From NCBI GenBank assembly GCA_902806595.1, contig CADCXC010000046.1, forward strand, positions 558,001-622,000: DNA of 64,000 bases. The letters run 5' to 3'. Shown piece by piece: positions 23,780-35,468 of the stretch (its first letter is position 1; the number at the start of each line of letters is the position of its first letter). The notes below the pieces were generated by a model. It was not told the origin of the DNA. It saw nothing but the letters and a program-made list of their open reading frames with translations, and did no database searches. The stretch is from Pyrenopolyporus hunteri. Taxonomy: Eukaryota; Ascomycota; Sordariomycetes; Xylariales; Hypoxylaceae. Position numbers and translations under genes: made by a program.

Positions 23780-26283
23780 TCAGTTGCTACCGAAAAACAG
23801 GTCGTCATTATTGGTAAACATGTCGACGCTGTCGAACGCCTCGTCGAACTTACTATCGGACCCGAGCATCAACAGGCTCGAATCGTTATTCGTGAACTGG
23901 AGCAACATCTCATCGTCCGTCTCGCCTATCCCGACGAAGCTAGGGATGCTGGACGTCTCGACGCTGGTGCCCAGGGTGATCTCCGTGCCGCTCGAGTTCG
24001 GCTCGGCGTCGAAATACCGGTTCCCGGCCGGCGGGGACGAAGAGCGGGAGAGCTCCGGGAGCTCGTTGAACTGGCTGGCTACGCTCTTCGCCGGAGACCC
24101 TGGCCGCGACGATAGCGCTTCGGGTAGGAGCTCCTGGCGGAGCGACATATGAGACAGTTGCGAGACGTACGAGTGCACACTGGTCGCTGACGGTGAATGT
24201 TCGCTCAGGGGCCCGTCGCTGGAAAGGCTAGGCATCGGCGCAGAGGACGAGCCCAGGCCCTGAAGAGAGCTTGGGTTCATCGTCGTTCCGCCCATTGATA
24301 CATCCATGATTCCGTCTAGCATGTCGAAGTCGTGCTCAATGTTCTCCGGCGAGTTACCCGCCGATGTGTCCGAGTAGCCGGACTGCGACGAGATCGACGA
24401 CGTCGACTTGTTCTTCTTGCGGGTGCGGGCTGACTTCTCCTTGCGCTCATCCATATCTGGTCGGTACTTCCGGGGGCGCCCACGCTTCACCACTTTCCTT
24501 GTCACACCTTCAAACGCGCCGATACACATCCCACGCTGCTTGTGGCGGGTGAGCGCATCATGGCGCGCGAAGCTGTTGCCGCATTCGCAGGGATAGGGCT
24601 TGATGCCCGTGTGTATCTTCGCGTGCCGTTTGAGGTCGTGCTGCCTGACGAAGCACTTGTGACAAGTCGGGCACTTGTACTGGCGATCGTTGAGGTGTGT
24701 CTGTACGTGGGACTTGATGTTCTCCTTACGGCCAAACTTCTTATTGCAATCTTCAAAGGTGCAGGTCCACTTATTGTCTCTGGGGTCGGGGCCTTGGATG
24801 TACTGGTGGATATCCTCGAGGGTGATGCCTGTTGCCGTCTTGGTTTTCTCAATGTCGATACTGGCGATGCTGGCGGCGCTAGCAATGCTGGCTATGGACT
24901 CGTTCCGGCGATGTTGCGGGGTCCCCCGTTGCGAGGCCTTCTCGATTGATTCATCGGTAGGGAGCATGTCGGGCCCTAGATTTGGGTGCTGCATACTCGG
25001 CTTATAGTCGAAGGCACCGTTGAATTCGCCCATAAGCGGTGTGATGGGGGTCGTGTGACCAGACAGATCTGAGTTCTCACTAAGGGTATGTGAAGATGCG
25101 GGGAGCCCGTCGAAGGCGGTGTCGATTCGGAGGCTGTTGTTACTGACGTTGCTCATATCAAGGAAGTCTGCCATCGGGTCTGATGGGGGATTGAACGTCT
25201 CTAACAGGGGCATCGTGTTGGCTCGATTCGGCAGCGGCATCGACACCTGGCTTTCGGCTGCCTGTCGCATTTCATCGAAAGTCGTTCGTGGACGCCGATT
25301 TGCAGGCTGCCTTGTCGGCTTGACAGTTTCCTCCATCGACTCGTCATAGCCTTCGGTGAACCTCTGCGGCTGTTGGCTATGCTTGATGGTCCTGTCATGT
25401 GGTGTATCCATAGGGGTAAGCGGGAAATAGTCTCCTTTCTGTTAGCCATATAGGGTCTGTGATCTGTCATTAGTTGGGCGTGCTCACCTGTGGCATCTTG
25501 ACGAGGAGGCGTTAAGGGTCTCTGGACGTCGAGTCCCATGTTCTCGAACTTTGCAACTCTATCCATGATGCCATTGCTAATCCGACGGGAGCTTCTCCTC
25601 GTGCTAGAAGTTTCTCCCTCGGAAATCCAACCAGGGCCCGCCGTTGGGCTGTCCTGGAAGCTCATGAACGTTGGCGTGGATAGAGCGCTGGATGGGAACT
25701 GGTCGAAGTCCTGAGACGTCGTCATGTTACTGGAGAAACTCTCCTGGTTCTTTTTTATTATAACGTTCATCGGCCCGTTATATATGTCAAGGTTAATGTG
25801 CATATCCTGTTGGTTTGCAAGGCTGTCAAACCCTTGTCCTTCAAAGCTTTGGGTCCGTGGCGTCCCGTGGGGGGACATGAGGTAGCCCTCGTCGCTTGCC
25901 AAGTTCGCGTATGCTTGCTGGGGGCCCGGGCGAGCCATGCGTTGCTGCTGCGCTTCTCGCAGCACATGCTGTGATGTAATTGATCCTGTATTGTTAGTAG
26001 CGTTACTTACCGTTGAAAACTCCTGTCGTGTTGGTATCGTTTGGGGCTGCATCTGTGGTTGCTGTGGTTGCTGTTGTTGTTGTTGTGGTGGTTGTCGTCG
26101 AGTGTCCAGGCTCATGCCCCGGCGATGGGACATTCGCGATCGTTGCTGTTGTTGATTTTGTTGATGCAGGTTAGACAGGTGTGTTACGATCTTCGCCGTT
26201 TCATACCCTGTGGGTGTCGAGTTCTGTCGTCGGTGTTGTCGGTGTCGGGCGTGAAGACCGCCATGAACCGGATTGGACAGCAT
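23780..26283 (-). CDS. Swi5/Ace2-type C2H2 zinc-finger transcription factor
   Basis: Two exons (26283-25488 and 25434-23780, intron 53 bp) give 816 residues. Three adjacent fingers lie at about 490-512 (CTFEDC..HVQTH), 520-540 (CPTC..HAKIH) and 548-569 (CECG..H..C, a CCHC third finger). The signature NIKSHVQTHLNDRQYKC and the RHDALTRHKQRGMC ending match Swi5/Ace2 and not Crz1 or other C2H2 groups. A basic AT-hook-like KRGRPRK follows at about 582-588. The N-terminus is Gln-rich (25980-26160 encodes several poly-Q runs), as in transactivation regions. Yeast Ace2/Swi5 drive cell-separation and wall genes after mitosis; the same role is inferred. The frame stays open for about 30 codons upstream of the chosen ATG, to a TGA, so a further 5' exon is possible. 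Confidence 0.9.
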
Positions 26284-27082
26284 CGTGATGGGAGTCGAGC
26301 TCGGAAAGGGGAAATCCGTTGTCGATAGGTCCTGGTTGCCGAATGGGCTATCAAATGGTTCCGAAACTGCATCTATCCGTCAGTTTTTGCGGGTTCCGGA
26401 GTTGCTCTTGCGAGGGACCGTGGTGAAATTGAAATTGAACTTGGGAGTTAATATGATTGCTCACCTCACGCAGCGCAAGCCAGTCTGGCCGGGCAATTGG
26501 GTTCTTAAGTCGTCCTCAGCAGCAGCAGGCGAACTTGGCAGACGAGAACTAGATAATTGTAAGTGTTGCCTTGTTCAGGCGTATGGGGGAATTCTAAGGA
26601 AGACGATGGCCTCGCTCGGAGGACCTGTCAGTAAGTTAGATCAGAGATGCAATGCTCTGTTGAAGCTCTTGTCTTCTGCGAGAGCTGCAAAGTTTAAAAA
26701 GTTCAAAGTGGATAATAATTTCTAGGATGGGTTGATCTTGGTATGCAAGATAAGGCAGAGAGAGGTAGGGAACGGACGCGTGAAGTGTTGTAGATAGTAT
26801 TATTCTAAAAGTTACAGGTAAAATGGCCGGGGGTAGGATGTCGCTCTGTGTTGACTTGGGATGCAGCTGGTTGCTAGAGCAACACGCCGTACGCTTATCT
26901 ATTGGCCAATGTCGTTAGTCTTTACGAGGTCAGAGTTCTCGAAATGGCCAATGAACGTATGATGTACTGGCCTAATCGGGTTAGTGCTGCTGTTACCGGC
27001 CCGCACGAGCTTGGCTCTAGCGCTCTGCAAGCTGCGCACGGCGACGTCGTTTCCTCACCGATCGGGCTTAGACCCACATGCA

Positions 27083-27137
27083 ACTGGCATTGAACTGGCA
27101 TTAGGCTGGCATTAGACTGGCATTAAGCCGGCATTAG
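27083..27137 (+). repeat. 11-bp tandem repeat, five copies
   Basis: Five consecutive near-identical units of the form RCYGGCATTRR (ACTGGCATTGA, ACTGGCATTAG, GCTGGCATTAG, ACTGGCATTAA, GCCGGCATTAG). All changes between units are transitions. Confidence 0.85.
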
Positions 27138-28770
27138 CGACAAACCCGATCTTTTCGATTCTGCATTTCTATTTACGTTCATCATATTTCTTCATTTACT
27201 TCTTCTCCCGACCCTCAACGTCATCCCGCTACTTCACAAATAACTTGTCTTCATTCGAGTTTTTCCTTGAAACTTTTCTTGAAATGTCCATTTTCCTAGG
27301 CGATATTTTCCGAGACACGCCGTCGAAAATTTCAAGGAATTTTAGTCCACGACGATCAGATCGTCGAATCAAGTTAAAACCCTCTTTTCGATCACCCCAC
27401 AGACCACAGACTCTCTCCTCCCCGGTAGGTCACGTACCATCTCTACCTTACCTCCTCTTAGGTCGTTACATTAATTTATGTTAGGGACAAAGCGCTCGGA
27501 CGAGGCGTTTCTTTCGATGATTTTATTTTGCCCAGCCAGCGGCTGAATCATATCTACTAGGCAAGCTCTCCTGGAGATTATATTCCAAATCATCCCCTGG
27601 CGAGTTTTATACGGGCCAAGTCATTTCTATTTAAGTCGCATGTTTACGACAACAGCCTCAGATTTTTAGACACGGGAAGCGAACCCTAGATACCCATACC
27701 CATGAACCCTACGTGCATGCAGCTCCAAGTAGTCCGTTCTATATCACAGCGCCACATATATCGTGTTCATGCAATAACCTGGCGGATTCTAGCGTGGTGA
27801 ATTCAAGATGCACGTCAGACGTTAACGCTGATCGGGCATGAGTATTATAGCCTGCCGCTCCATCCTCCTAGCCTGCTGTTTGCCCATATTTATACAATGT
27901 GATCGCGCACATGAACTCCACTTTGTCTACACATCATATTTGATATCTTTCCCACCTAAAACATACTCTATTGACTGAGGGCTAGTACGGTTCGCGGGAA
28001 TTAGACGGCCCTCGCTGTTGGCGGAAGTCTACTACGATATTTGTTCCATTACACCCAGCGGGCGCTTGGCGTGAAAATCTCTCCATATCTCCTAGATACG
28101 CCTTGAAAATTCGCCTTGTCACACATATAAGCTTTTCTACAGGCTAAAACAAAATCTCGCTATTGCCGGAGTTGTAGCTTATACGGGGGCTTACTTATCC
28201 GCGAAGACAGATATTTCGCTCTAATACCAGGTAGCTATCAGCTCGCGGGTCGCACGTACGTAGGTAGTAATAACACGCCTCTTAAAAACACATCCAGGGA
28301 CGTTTTAGCTTGTGGGCTCCCCGGGCCTATCTGTAACGATCTAAGCAAGGCAAATCAAGGACACGGACGTGGACGGTGGACGTGCTGTGCCGAATCTAAA
28401 GCGCTGCGGATCCCAAAAAAAAAAAATCTACATCGAATCTTCGACGATGACGAGGGACCCCGGGCGGCCAGCTCGGTCCAATTCCACGCACGTACACTAC
28501 GATGCGAACTAGCTTCCCCAGAATTCGGGCATGTCATTATATTACGCCGGGTTATAGAACGTACGTCAGACGCTGGTAAATTACATAATCACACGATCTC
28601 TCATTAGAGTCATTCTCCGTAACGCTTCATTCCCCGGCTTCTCCCCCATCATCAACAATGCCTTCTTTCCCTTGTCCGGATATGTCGGACCGGTACTGAC
28701 TGGCTGTGACGGCCGAAGGGCCCCGGCTACCATCGCTCGCTTGAGTGCCGGTCTCACAACTACTTAATTT

Positions 28771-28834
28771 TCCTCTTTTTTTATCCTTTTTCCTTCCCCC
28801 CTTTTTTTCCTTTTTTTTTTCCTTTTATTCATTA
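28771..28834 (+). repeat. pyrimidine (C/T) tract
   Basis: About 64 bp of nearly pure T and C on the plus strand. Such tracts often precede fungal start sites, but no plus-strand gene follows; the F-box gene beyond it runs the other way and ends here, so this may instead be 3'-flank sequence. Confidence 0.6.
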
Positions 28835-28989
28835 TTCCTGGGGACCGCAAACGAAAGTGCAAAGTGCAGCACGTTGCCGATTATCGCGAGACTTAAGGAA
28901 TGAGCAACATTCCTTCGTTCCGTGTATTTGTGCCGTAGAAATCGCGACGGCACGAGCTGTCGTCCATCGAGATAGCTGCATAGTTGTAT

Positions 28990-30297
28990 TTAGACTGGGG
29001 CCCAGGGCATGTCGTATACGAGGGGGCAGATGTCCAAATCCGGGAACTCCTCGCCGCCCTCCAATATAAAATAATTGATAAGGCCCGCCGGACCGTCATT
29101 GGCGGTTAGCTTCCACTGCTGCTCACCCCTTCGCCCCTCTCCTCTTTCGTAGCTGCCGTAGATGCATCCGCAGACGCACGCATCCGTTATGTATAGCTCG
29201 TTCCGAATATGGGTTAGGAACGGGATCCATGAGGTGTTCCGGAGATGTACGTCGCGGAGGCAGAGTCCGCGGAGTGTTTTCTTGTGGCGACGGAGGAAGC
29301 CCATCAGTTCATGCCGGGTGCAATTGACGTTGTTTAGTTTTAGGACCTTCAAGCACGACCAGGTGTGCCCCGCCGGGACAATTTGGCTGAACGGTGCGCT
29401 CAGCAATTCCCTGATCGAGAAGATTAACGAAAAGTCCAGTTTGCCTGCGTTGTAGCCAAACGAGAGCGTCAGCGTCTCGAGCTTTGTGAGAGTCGGGAGG
29501 CATTTTCGAATTGCGCCGGAGTTAATGATCCTTCTGCACTCATCGACTGTTTCATCCGGAGTCATTCCGTCAAGCGGGTAGCCGTTGACGAACCCAGCGT
29601 CGAATTCTTTGAGGTCGGCGACAGGATCGAACAATGTCTCGAGTTCGGCGTCTTCTATGTCGAAAAAGCACCAATCCAGGTCACGGATCGTCAGTCCGCT
29701 TAGTTTGGTCTGTGCATCTGACAGCACTCGTAGGAGCATGTCCAAGGTTTGTACCCCGGCGCCGCTTACTATAGGGGTATAACGCAAGAATGGGGGCGGC
29801 ACGGGGCGGGTTGGGTCCGGATCGAGGTTATGTAGGAGTTGAAGGCTGTGGGGGTCGTGATGAAGTGTAATTTTTTTGAGCCGCGGAAACTTGGGAAGAG
29901 CCTCTAAGAAGGATACGTAATCGCGGTCCGTCGCTAGAATATTGTCCTGATCGTTGAAAAAGGCTTCGTACTGCTTGTAGTTTCCGGGGAGGCCGCCATG
30001 TTCAGAGCAGGCTTGTGTTCCCTCGAGGGCCTCGTAACCATCTTCACTCAACTTTGGGTCTGCCAATGTGGTCGGAGCATACTCTATCGATCGGACGCCT
30101 CGGGCAATGTGAGGTTTGCCCGACAAATCAACTAGCTTTTGAAAATAGTCACTCGTCATGTACAGGAATAAATTGGAGCAAAGGTACTCCGCGGCGATGT
30201 GTGAAAATGCTTTGCTGACGAGTCGAAGTTGGCTGATATCTTTGCGCTCAAGCAGCGAGCATATTTCGTGCACCGTCTCTGTTGGGAGCTTGTTCAT
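28990..30297 (-). CDS. F-box protein
   Basis: A single-exon protein of 435 residues. The first 40 residues form an F-box: LPTETVHEICSLLERKDIS, then QLRLVSKAFSHIAAEYLC. In this family the F-box binds Skp1 and the rest recruits a target for SCF ubiquitin ligase. The remainder shows leucine-rich blocks such as LKKITLHHDPHSLQLLHNL, TLDMLLRVL, LTKLETLTLSFG and LKVLKLNNVNCTRHELMGFL, spaced like irregular leucine-rich repeats. Fungal genomes carry many such fast-evolving F-box genes, and the target cannot be predicted. The first in-frame ATG matches the domain start, so the start is well supported. Confidence 0.85.
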   Translation of the reverse strand: MNKLPTETVHEICSLLERKDISQLRLVSKAFSHIAAEYLCSNLFLYMTSDYFQKLVDLSGKPHIARGVRSIEYAPTTLADPKLSEDGYEALEGTQACSEHGGLPGNYKQYEAFFNDQDNILATDRDYVSFLEALPKFPRLKKITLHHDPHSLQLLHNLDPDPTRPVPPPFLRYTPIVSGAGVQTLDMLLRVLSDAQTKLSGLTIRDLDWCFFDIEDAELETLFDPVADLKEFDAGFVNGYPLDGMTPDETVDECRRIINSGAIRKCLPTLTKLETLTLSFGYNAGKLDFSLIFSIRELLSAPFSQIVPAGHTWSCLKVLKLNNVNCTRHELMGFLRRHKKTLRGLCLRDVHLRNTSWIPFLTHIRNELYITDACVCGCIYGSYERGEGRRGEQQWKLTANDGPAGLINYFILEGGEEFPDLDICPLVYDMPWAPV

Positions 30298-31076
30298 GTT
30301 GGGCCGTTTGAAAGAAATTCTCCGAGGGCTAATATAGAAGACGATGATGAGAAGATGCTTTACTCAGAGGTATTAATTATCATAGAGGATAGAGGATCGA
30401 GTTTGATGTTGCAGCTTTAAATGAAGCAGTGATATGTTTCTTTTTTTTCTTTTCATAGGACGTGGGCGGCAACGGTAGATTCCAACTTATGAAGAAGGGG
30501 GGGGGGGATTTTTTTTATAAGTCGTTACTTAGGCACGGACACCAAGCCGGTCTTGGCGTTTGTTCATAACATACCCAGTAAGGTGAATGGGAATGGGAAG
30601 GTCGTGCCTATTTTAAAACAAGGTATAGGTACCTATTCAGATGAAGATTTTTGGTACGGTATGTATTTATCATTCGGTAAGCTGGAGGAGCGAAGGGCCC
30701 TTCCCACCGTACTATTGGGTCCCCGCGATTTCCTTGGAATTGTGTTATTCCCATTGTCCTCCTGAGCAACCCGGATGGGTATTGGTTCAAGTCGCTCGCT
30801 CCCGGCAGCCAAGACTCTGGAAGCAAACTTGAGGCGTGCGGGACCGGGCATGGTCAGTTACTAGGTAGAAGAGAATAATAGGGAACTGTTATCTGACCGT
30901 CTACATGATCCTCGGGGGAAAAACGAGTACACCTTCCCCCCTAATGTACCTAATGTCTTCTTGTTGCTTATAAAGCTATCGCCTCGGTACTCAACCCAAC
31001 CTTGGTGTTGATCTCAAAGAAAAAAAAAATATAAAACGCTCCATGGGGTAGCTGGATTGTGTCTCTCGTCAAAACT
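30298..31076. other. intergenic: F-box promoter and permease 3' region
   Basis: Contains a short poly-G/poly-T junction at 30497-30520. No coding frame was recognised. Confidence 0.5.
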
Positions 31077-33375
31077 TCAGTGCGCGAATCTGAAGTCAAG
31101 CCTCCTGGAACCCTGGAGTTTGGTGGTTTTCCTGTATTCGACCTGCTGTTGGTCGCTTAATGCATTCCATAAGCGTTCCTTTTGCTTGTTCCTCCAAATG
31201 TAGTATAATTTCGTGAGTAGGAACACGAGAATGGCAACTAAGTTGACCGCGAGTAGCGTCGTGTTCCCGCGGCGGTATAGTGGCTTGTCGTCGTCGCGAT
31301 ATATATAGGAGGCATATACGTTCCCAGCCTGGACGCTCATCTGATTGTCTGTTAGCTGTGCTCTCCAGTCACGTATCGAGAGCGTGCTTTACATTATATA
31401 ACGCAGCCGAAACGGTCCGCGTGCCGACGTTATTAGAATTTTTGGAGCACCAGCCTACTAATATAGCATCTGGCCAGGCGTTAGTATGATAGAGACACCA
31501 CGAGGATCTAGTATAGAATACGTACGGCAGTATGGGTAGGAAAGCAACGTCATAATGATTGCGTAAGTACCCCATCTATCTTCAACCACCCCTCCCCAGA
31601 ACCTCAGAGCAAAGATGCATGGCAGGGTCCAAAGCGGCTGCACGATGGCCACCAAGGATCGTTCGCCTAGCCACTCGGATAACCTGGTGAGCAAGAGAAG
31701 GTTGATGATATGCATTACGTCCTTGTTAAAGTTAACGAAACTCGGCCGAGGCACCAAGGACACCTAGGGACGAAAGCTTACAGCGGGAATGGTAAGGAGG
31801 TTGGTATTGAACGTGCTAAATCCAAGAGATCGGAGTATGAGGGTGAGATAGGTCTTCGGAGGTGATTGTGGCACGTAAGCGCAGAAGCCAATAGCATATA
31901 AAGGCCACAAGTCGTAGTCTTTTAAGGCTTCCCATAGCCGCCTAGGCGTCAACGCCTGACGGTTGTGCATGTCTCCCTTGGAAGGGTCGTCCCGAAGCAC
32001 TCGGTTTACCACAATAGCTTCTTCTCGCTCCGTAAACCAACCCCGCGGACGGAACCATGTCTTGGTCTGCACCGCAGACGCTGGCATCATGAAGAACGAA
32101 GCTATCCCAACACATAGCGTGATGGATCCCTCAACCAGAAAGAGCCACCGCCAGCCTTCCCAGCCGAAAAGGCCTCTTAAATGCAGTAGTGCAAAAGCCA
32201 GAAGAGAGGTGACGATACCCGTGACGGAGAGTGTTGTCCAGAAGTAGCTTAGTCGTATTGGCAGCTCGCGCGATGTGTAGAAGTACGAAAGCCACAGTAC
32301 AAGGTCGGGAATGAATCCTCCCTGTGATGTATTAGATCGATGAATGGAGTAGCCCTCTAAGTCAGGTGGTTACCTCGAGGAAGCCGAGTAAGCTTCTAGT
32401 CAGAAAAAACGAACCGCGGCCAGAGAGACTGCACTGGGCGATGGCAACGAATGACCACAAAACCATCTGCATGGGAATCCAACGATCCGGGCCCATAGCT
32501 TTCGATACGAGTTGAGAAGGCAGTTCGGCAAGTAGAAAGGAGACCAGGAAGATAGAATGTCCGTAGTTGTAGTCTATAAGCCGTCAGTAACGCCATTATA
32601 TCCCGTTGTGTAGCGTGCCCTAGATACCTAGGTAGGTACCTTGGCCGGCATAGGGATAGGGGTTTGTGTTTCGAAGTTTAGTCGAAGAACACACCCGACA
32701 ATGGTTGTCTTGAAGTCAAGGAAGACGAGATCTAAACACTCTATTTCATACCATTAGTGTCTAAGCCTAAATCATCCAGCATGTTATCGGAGACGGCCTG
32801 CGAGAGATTGCCGCGATCCACTTGTAAGCCGAAGAACATTACGCACTGAACCGGAAGAAGACGTCAGCAGCCGTAAGAGTAGGAACTCGGCAGCTCCATA
32901 CCGCCCATAAACAGACTCTCCAGTCGAGCTTCCGGATTAATTCCTTTTCTTCTCTAGCCGACCACTCCAACTTGGGGTTGAAGACGTGTCTGCATTCATA
33001 ATGGCAGTTTTCGTAGACGTGCCTCCAGTACTCTGCAGTCTCCGTGTCTAAGAAGGGGTTTTCTATCTCTATCATAGAACTTTCAACTTGAATAGTTTCA
33101 CCGAGGAGAGCCGTGGGGCTTTCGTTGGGTGTTGTATCTAGGGATCCATATGTCTTCTGGTCGTCCGGGTCATCTGAGGCGAGCGGTTGATAAGACATTT
33201 TGGTTGAAAGCCGGGGGAGCGTCCGGAGCGCTGGGAGTGCGGGCTCTATGGCAGTCAAATCTGATAACTCAAAACTCCGGGCGTCGCCGCCGTCAACAAG
33301 CGTATTACGAGATGAAGTAGGAAATGGCACTCCAACCGAATCCCTCTCTGAATTTGCCGCGTATTTGGGAGACAT
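31077..33375 (-). CDS. MFS permease, Dal5/anion:cation symporter family
   Basis: Seven exons (33375-32902, 32845-32752, 32573-32374, 32321-31782, 31721-31526, 31469-31393, 31340-31077) give 614 residues with all phases closing. Family blocks appear in order: WSAREEKELIRKLDWRVCLWA, QVDRGNLSQAVSDNMLDDLG, LLAELPSQLVSKAMGPDRW, GGFIPDLVLWLSYFYTSREL, GWEGWRWLFLVEGSIT, EEAIVVNRVLRDDPSKGDMH, LGFSTFNTNLLTIP, TRTVSAALYN, YIYRDDDKPLYRRGN and a terminal RLDFRFAH. These are hallmarks of fungal allantoate/vitamin-type transporters of the plasma membrane; substrate not assignable. The start is the first ATG of the open frame, giving a long hydrophilic N-tail; ATG at about 33198 is an alternative. Intron 2 (178 bp) contains a TACCTAGGTAGGTACC repeat. 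Divergent from the CFEM gene. Confidence 0.88.
32625..32640. repeat. TACCTAGGTAGGTACC inside a permease intron
   Basis: A copy of the dispersed palindrome within intron 2 of the MFS gene. That intron is about three times longer than its neighbours, as if expanded by the repeat. Confidence 0.75.
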
Positions 33376-34957
33376 GACGGCCGGGCCGCACCCCTCCCGG
33401 GACACGGTATTTAACAACTTGGATAGTTCATGTGCAAGAATGTATGAGATGGTATGTAGGAATAGGTGGGATGGATGGCGTGCTGCATAAGCGCTGCTCA
33501 CGCGGGCTCTTGAGTGTCGCGGATGAAGATCGGCTTTCCATAACTAGCAGTAGGTTGGTCTAGTAAGGAGCTCGTTGGGCTACCGTCCACACACACGCTG
33601 TATACATGGGTAACGCATTTAAGACATCGCATAGGAGATAATAAGGGGCATAGGGGTCCTCGGGATGGGGGATGGAAATGTTCGTTAAGTTGGCAAAATA
33701 CCATGTTGGTCGTCCCAATTAGGGATGAGGGATGATACTATGGAAATATCTGTACAACCCGACGCCCCCATCACGTTCGAGAGAGGGTTGCAAGGGTAAT
33801 GAGGCTGATCGAATAGCATGTCGAGATTTGCGATTTGGTGATTGCGGTTGAAATTTCACCATTCTCTCGGATTTCCGAGTATTTTGCTGGGTGTACTGAC
33901 TGCACCGCCACGCGCGCGTCTCTAGCCACAGCTAGTGGTGTGCCTTAGGTAAACTGCCAAAATGCCCCCACACTGGGAATATCGGAAAAGAAGAACATCC
34001 GTGTGTCTTGTTAGGTCCTGTTTTAGGTAAGGCACCTAAGTACCTAGGTACCTACCAAAGTGTACATGTGACGTCAAGCCGAGGTGCAACCGAGTCTGAC
34101 AAGCAGCGTTTCAATACGAGCGCCAAGAGGGTTTCGAAGCTCCACCAGCGACATGCTACAAGGCAGCTGCTGGATAGAAGACCTAGCTCACCTGTTTTAT
34201 AGCCGCAAATCTTTACTCGAAGGCAGTCGCGACATAACAACGGGTATGGACTACCTTACACAGCCCACTATGTATTCTTGTATAGGCAGCGCCTGCACAG
34301 CCCAGCTGCCTTGTTGCTGTACGCGTGTATGCCAAGGAATGCTCTTGGCTATCACCACAGGTAGGTACCACGGCGCATAGGCAGGTACGTTGATTGATGT
34401 ATCGAGTCGATGCTATCTGTAGGTCGTGGGTACCTCGATACCGGGTGACAACAGGGTACCTGATCGCCGTGGAAGAACGTCGTATAGCCGTTCTCGTGGA
34501 GAAAGTGGCCATTTTTAACCCCATCATCTTTTTCCCTTTCCTTATCCTTACAGTGCATTCTCCTACCCACCACACCTCGTTTTTATCCTGTCTCCTACCC
34601 TCTTGTACAATACAATCAATGCACCATTAATTATCTGTTTTTCGAATTACGTCGATTTTCTCTGCTCTTGCTCTTGCTCGTGCTCGTGCTCGTGCTCGTG
34701 GTCTTGCTATTTCCTGAAAAATACTACATACTATCCATTGTCCCGTACATACAACCAACGCATCAATCCACCGTTCGATTTTCTGTCGCTTGCATTTCCA
34801 TCTCATCTTATCTCATCTCGTCTCGCTTCGTCTTGCTTTTTCCTTGGCTGGCCAAAGAAGAACTTCGTCGACGTCCTAAACAATTCGGAAGAAAAAAAAA
34901 AGAAATATCGCGTTCCACACCACCTCGAACTCTTCGACTCCTTTCACCACAGCCAAA
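33376..34957. other. shared upstream region of the permease and CFEM genes
   Basis: A bidirectional promoter region of about 1.6 kb. It contains TACCTAGGTACCTACC at 34041-34056 and, nearer the CFEM start, a C/T-rich leader with a GCTCTT/GCTCGT hexamer run. No independent gene supported. Confidence 0.55.
34663..34708 (+). repeat. GCTCKT hexanucleotide repeat in the CFEM leader
   Basis: About seven units: GCTCTT twice, GCTCGT four times, then a degenerate GGTCTT. It lies 250-300 bp upstream of the CFEM ATG within a pyrimidine-rich leader, so it is probably transcribed as 5' UTR or core promoter. Confidence 0.75.
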
Positions 34958-35468
34958 ATGCAACTGACTGTCATCTCCCTATCGCTCTTCGCAGCCTTCG
35001 CAGCCGCTCAGAACTCTACCTCGCTCCCAGACCTCGTCTCCCAACTACCACAATGCGCCTCGGGTTGTCTAGGCTCTTCTTCGCAGTCCGTCGGGTGCGC
35101 CACGACGGACTTTGCCTGTCTCTGCGGTGAGGACAAGCGACAGTCATTCATCACCAGCATCAGTTCTTGCATCGGCTTCTCGGCGAAGTGTTCGCAGGAC
35201 GACATTAGCAGTAAGTAATGCCAATTAAGGAATCGCGTACAATAAGTACAACCCGACTAACGATCCACTAGAGCTCAGCAACCTGGCCCCTGAAATCTGC
35301 ACCGCCGCGACGTCGAACCCTGATCCGTCCGCTGTTGCCTCGGCGTCCAGCATCGTCGCCTCCGCCGTCGGCACTGCGACTCCTACCTCGACTCCTGACG
35401 CCGGTGCCAGACCCGAGGTCGGGATGGGCTTAGTCGGGGCCGCCGTTCTCGCCGCTCTGGCATTGTAA
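34958..35468 (+). CDS. CFEM-domain, probably GPI-anchored, surface protein
   Basis: Two exons (34958-35210, 35272-35468) give 149 residues; the 61-bp intron has GTAAGT, an ACTAAC-like branch site and TAG. Residues 1-17 form a signal peptide. The CFEM domain has all eight cysteines (33, 37, 47, 54, 56, 71, 78, 94) with the expected CATTDFACLC centre; Asp51 is at the position of the axial haem ligand known in Csa2-type CFEM proteins. A Ser/Ala/Thr-rich stalk and a final hydrophobic stretch (MGLVGAAVLAALAL) with no basic tail point to GPI anchoring. Start context CAGCCAAAATG is good. CFEM proteins act in haem-iron capture, wall stability or host interaction; which one applies here is not shown. 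Confidence 0.92.

Larger units (their letters stand above)
26284..28989. other. long intergenic spacer
   Basis: The upstream region of the Swi5/Ace2-type gene. A GTGAGC donor near 26465 and a TAG acceptor near 26373 on the minus strand could bound a 5'-UTR intron. It also holds an 11-bp tandem repeat at 27083-27137 and a long pyrimidine tract at 28771-28834. A 13-codon ATG frame at about 28657 has a good context but no continuation. No gene called. Confidence 0.5.

Noticed and set aside
33376..33501. 42-codon upstream extension of the permease frame
   Set aside because: It begins with GTG, not ATG; the first in-frame ATG at 33375 was used instead.
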